Of a stretch of DNA of 64,000 nt, positions 61,236 to 64,000 are shown in pieces; the first letter of the stretch is position 1; every line of letters starts with the position of its first letter. A model generated the notes under the pieces. That model was not told where the DNA came from and ran no database searches. It saw only the letters and a program-made list of their open reading frames with translations. Location: assembly GCA_050730755.1 (NCBI GenBank), contig JBOHNR010000008.1, positions 1 to 64,000 of the forward strand. The letters run 5' to 3'. The stretch comes from CAVPPA01 sp050730755 (GTDB taxonomy: Bacteria > Patescibacteriota > Saccharimonadia > Saccharimonadales > UBA4665). The position numbers and the translations under genes are program-made.

Positions 61236-61813
61236 GTCGCTATCTTAAGCGAGTCTTGATAAGATCTGCGATAGGGTTTGGCTGTATTGCTTTAATTCTG
61301 GTGATAATCGTGGTGTTTTCGGCACACAATGTAACGAATTCACCCAACGTTTCCCCTAGCAAATCACCCCCTTCAGCTATTATTAGTCCAACCCCAATTA
61401 TCTCTCCTTTAGTCAGTCAGAAGGAACAACAACTCTGCTCACATCTCAAAGGAGTCATTCAATCAGCCCAAACCATAAATGGTTCGCCTGTGCAGTGCCA
61501 AGTCGGGTTTTACATAGAAGGCTACACCTCAGAGGATGGAGCATTCGTATTATTTGACACAAGCGGTAACGTTGTGCCAAACCCCTGTGCCGATTACGCT
61601 TGGGATAAAGCTCATAACGTAACCGAGGGATCACCTTGCGTTGCACCACCAGAGCCAATCTCTACAGCAAAAGCAGATTGTAAGTCTGGGAAGAATCTAT
61701 CCCCAACCGCTGCTGCGTCGTTACCGGATGCACCTCCCTATTATTGGAATACTGAGGTGGCTATCTGCACCTATAAACCAATAACTTCGTACGTAGCAGT
61801 CTCATCCTCCTAA
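61232..61813 (+). CDS. Single-pass membrane protein, extracytoplasmic domain
   Basis: 193 residues. A basic start (MSRYLKRVLIRS), one membrane helix (about 12-32), a Ser/Pro-rich stalk, and a cysteine-containing outside domain with QCQVGFYIEGY and PYYWNTEVAICTYKPITSY. No family recognised. It is coupled to an upstream short ORF. It sits between the pilin-like operon and the VirB6-like gene and may belong to the same surface apparatus, by position only. Confidence 0.6.
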   Translation: MSRYLKRVLIRSAIGFGCIALILVIIVVFSAHNVTNSPNVSPSKSPPSAIISPTPIISPLVSQKEQQLCSHLKGVIQSAQTINGSPVQCQVGFYIEGYTSEDGAFVLFDTSGNVVPNPCADYAWDKAHNVTEGSPCVAPPEPISTAKADCKSGKNLSPTAAASLPDAPPYYWNTEVAICTYKPITSYVAVSSS

Positions 61814-61873
61814 TGTGTCGATGTTGGTTAATACCACCATCATGTACTGCCTGCGATGACGTCGCTCGAACAG

Positions 61874-61926
61874 CTTCCCAGAGAGAGGAATGTGTTCTAA
61901 TAAAACACAAACCACTCTCTGGGAAG
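61874..61926. repeat. Two-stage inverted repeat
   Basis: A perfect 12-bp outer stem (61874-61885 with 61915-61926, CTTCCCAGAGAG) encloses a 5-by-5 internal loop and a 6-bp inner stem (TGTGTT at 61891-61896 with AACACA at 61904-61909) with a 7-nt loop. There is no T-run, so it is not a simple intrinsic terminator. It lies in the 349-bp gap between the membrane protein and the VirB6-like gene, which holds nothing else I can identify apart from a weak TATAAA before 62163. Confidence 0.7.
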
Positions 61927-62162
61927 TAAGCATTACTAAAATAGGCTTGCTTTAATCATCAATTTATAGATTCTAGATTATTAATTGTTTTAGTTTGAAT
62001 TTTCTGGTGTCTTTTATCTACAACAGAGCAAATATCGGTTCTATAGAAACAATGCTACAAAACAACGATTAGGCCAGCCATTCGCTAGATCCAATAACAA
62101 CTGGGGTATCTAGTTTTTTTGCATCTCATTCGTTATAGTGGAGCTATATAAACAATACCGGC

Positions 62163-64000
62163 ATGAAGACAAAAATACTTTGCAAAGTAACTGGGGTTCG
62201 TTTGATATTGTTGGTGTTTTTAGTAGCACTAAGTGTGCCAGTTTTAAGCTCTGCTCAAGTTTTTGGTATAATTACTGCTCCACCAGCCAGCGGGATTGCT
62301 ACGGCTACTTGGACAAGCACCACTGAGCTTACCTATAACAGTACAGGTCCAGGTAGTGGTTCGTTCCAGCTAAATTCCTCTGGAGACGGCGTAATCTTCA
62401 CATACAATGGCTCACAGCCGCCAAGCGCCAGTACAACCATGACACTGACCGATACATCGGAAGATAACGGTGATGATCCGACAACTTGTAAAAATGTAAG
62501 CAAAATTGTAGTCAAAGCACCCTATACAACCGTCACAACCGCAACCTTATATGCTTATACTTCCAACTCCGCCTCTGACTCATACCTCGGCTCCTTTGCG
62601 CCTCCTAGTAGCTGTCAAACCTTCCCGCCTGAAACGGTATCCCTTACTAACACTTATACTGCCATAGCTTCTCAGAACACGGCTGACCAAGGCTGCCCTA
62701 TTAACGACGGTGACGCTCTTCAATGGCTTTTATGCCCAGTTGCAACTATTGGTCAAGCAGCTATTACAACCCTTAGTGGCTGGCTTCAAGATTTTTTATA
62801 TGTGCCTGGTAGTTTTGTAAATAGTTTTCAGTCAACATTTGATACTTTCAGAAATATTGGCGAAGCATTACTGGTTATGGCTGGCCTAGTAATGGTAATA
62901 AGTCAAGCAGTTGGAATGGAAATGTTTGCTGCCTACACTATACGCAGAGCTTTACCGCGAATTGTTATAGCTGCTATAGGGATGGCTATAGCTTGGCCGA
63001 TATTACAGTTTGTAATCACTTTCTTTGATGATATTGGCACCTGGGCTCAGGCACTTATCTTAGCAGCTACGAGTGACCCTAATGCTGGTACACCAAGCAC
63101 TGCTTTTAGTGGGGGCATTGCTGATCTTATAGGTGGTGTAATAGCGATAGCTGTTAGCGCATTTCTGGTTATAAGCTTTATTGGCACCTTACTGCTGGCT
63201 TTATTTGTCGCTTTCTTGATACTGACCATACGACAATTGGTGATTGTTGTTTGCGTTATACTTGCTCCTTTAGCTATTGCCTCATCCGTTTTGCCTGGAA
63301 CCTCTAAACTTTGGGACTTGTGGAGGAAAACTTTTCTTAGCACTATGATGATGTTCCCAATAATTATGGCTTTCTTGGGCGCTGGATTGGCGCTATCCTA
63401 TGTAGCTGGTCAAACAGCAAAAACAACAGCTTCGCCTGGAAATTTACCTTGGGATTTTATGGCAGTTGCCGCCTTGGCTGTTCCGCTCCTTATGTTACCC
63501 TTCTCGTACTTTTTGGCCGGTGGTTTAATGGGCAACATAAGCCGAGCGGTGGTTAACAACGGCGTTACCAAGGGGGTTTCTGAGGGTATTAGTAAAAGGC
63601 GCCAAGCTCGATGGGCAGGTCGCCAGCAAAAGTTCCTTACCGGTGGCTATAAGGATGCAGGACTAGGTAAGGTAGCAAACACTGTCGGTCGACACGCTAG
63701 AGCCGGAAGAACTGGTTTTTATGGTTTTGGAGGGGTCGGGAAAAAAGTTATGGCCCAACAATCTACCGCCGATATTGAAGGAACAATGAAAGCCAATCCA
63801 CAACTTAGTCAATTGGCTAATGACGATCCTGCTAACGCAGTTATGGCGCTTAGTGGGGGTACCCGTGCTGGGGCGGTCTTAGCAGCACATAGACTATTTG
63901 GCGATACAGCTATGGCGCAGGAGGCAATCGATGGCGCCCAAGCAGCTGGTATCACGCGAGCTAATGCTACGGCGGCACTAACTACCTTGGCCCAAAATAA
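62163..64000 (+). CDS. VirB6/TrbL-like polytopic membrane protein, 3' end beyond window
   Basis: 612 codons visible. Signal peptide (MKTKILCKVTGVRLILLVFL), a cysteine-bearing outside domain of about 190 residues, then about six membrane helices (roughly 225-460), and a long soluble tail rich in Ala, Gly and basic residues. This topology is that of VirB6/TrbL, the inner-membrane channel part of type IV secretion systems. With the VirB2-like pilins it suggests a type IV-like assembly. ATPases (VirB4, VirD4) would have to lie outside the window. The match is by topology and context. Confidence 0.68.
   Translation, partial: MKTKILCKVTGVRLILLVFLVALSVPVLSSAQVFGIITAPPASGIATATWTSTTELTYNSTGPGSGSFQLNSSGDGVIFTYNGSQPPSASTTMTLTDTSEDNGDDPTTCKNVSKIVVKAPYTTVTTATLYAYTSNSASDSYLGSFAPPSSCQTFPPETVSLTNTYTAIASQNTADQGCPINDGDALQWLLCPVATIGQAAITTLSGWLQDFLYVPGSFVNSFQSTFDTFRNIGEALLVMAGLVMVISQAVGMEMFAAYTIRRALPRIVIAAIGMAIAWPILQFVITFFDDIGTWAQALILAATSDPNAGTPSTAFSGGIADLIGGVIAIAVSAFLVISFIGTLLLALFVAFLILTIRQLVIVVCVILAPLAIASSVLPGTSKLWDLWRKTFLSTMMMFPIIMAFLGAGLALSYVAGQTAKTTASPGNLPWDFMAVAALAVPLLMLPFSYFLAGGLMGNISRAVVNNGVTKGVSEGISKRRQARWAGRQQKFLTGGYKDAGLGKVANTVGRHARAGRTGFYGFGGVGKKVMAQQSTADIEGTMKANPQLSQLANDDPANAVMALSGGTRAGAVLAAHRLFGDTAMAQEAIDGAQAAGITRANATAALTTLAQN

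Overview
The window looks like a chromosomal segment of a Patescibacteria (CPR) bacterium, most likely Candidatus Saccharibacteria (TM7) or a close relative. That placement is an inference from gene content, not from a marker phylogeny. The genes are mostly short core information-processing genes, tightly packed on both strands. There is almost no biosynthetic capacity. Several enzymes have lost metal ligands, the MurE-like ligase is short, and there is a cluster of pilin-like and VirB6-like genes. TGA acts as an ordinary stop codon throughout, so the glycine-UGA code of Absconditabacteria/Gracilibacteria is ruled out.

Layout. 1-2.2 kb: an exported protein running off the left edge and a TPR membrane protein. 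2.3-8.5 kb: ychF, a PH-domain protein, a Crp/Fnr regulator, a phosphoribosyltransferase, then tlyA-efp and rpsF-ssb-rpsR. 8.6-19.1 kb: ftsK, rnj, a family-4 uracil-DNA glycosylase, then the conserved block DHH(nrnA-like)-truB-rpsO-pnp. 19.3-25.6 kb: rpsT, holA, mutM, small membrane proteins, polA. 25.6-33.7 kb: a P-type ATPase, the dnaG-rpoD-kinase block, yjbR and orn. 33.8-45.2 kb: FMN reductase/HxlR pair, msrB, mscL, argS, a sugar-phosphate isomerase, a sortase-signal protein, groES-groEL under CIRCE, a decayed amidinotransferase, murE and tsaD. 45.3-49.5 kb: valS, an XRE-HAD fusion, HIT. 49.5-57.7 kb is more accessory: four tRNAs (three Ser, one Arg), a RelBE/DinJ-YafQ-type toxin-antitoxin pair, a frameshifted YbjQ gene, orphan proteins, DedA, YihY and a PP2C-like phosphatase. 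57.8-64 kb: hsp20, then five tandem genes carrying six copies of a VirB2-like two-helix module, and a large VirB6/TrbL-like protein running off the right edge.

Three themes cross the window. First, about 20 genes with their own promoter show a -10 box only 6-9 nt before the ATG, so they appear to be transcribed leaderless, while genes inside operons keep Shine-Dalgarno sequences. Second, several housekeeping proteins have lost catalytic or metal-binding residues: DnaG lacks all four zinc ligands, the uracil-DNA glycosylase lacks three of four Fe-S cysteines, the NrnA-like protein has lost its DHH metal site (a true Orn is encoded elsewhere in the window), and PolA's proofreading domain is dead. 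Third, the pilin/VirB6 cluster is the best candidate for a less-described surface or DNA-uptake system.

No rRNA, CRISPR array, insertion sequence or complete mobile element was found.
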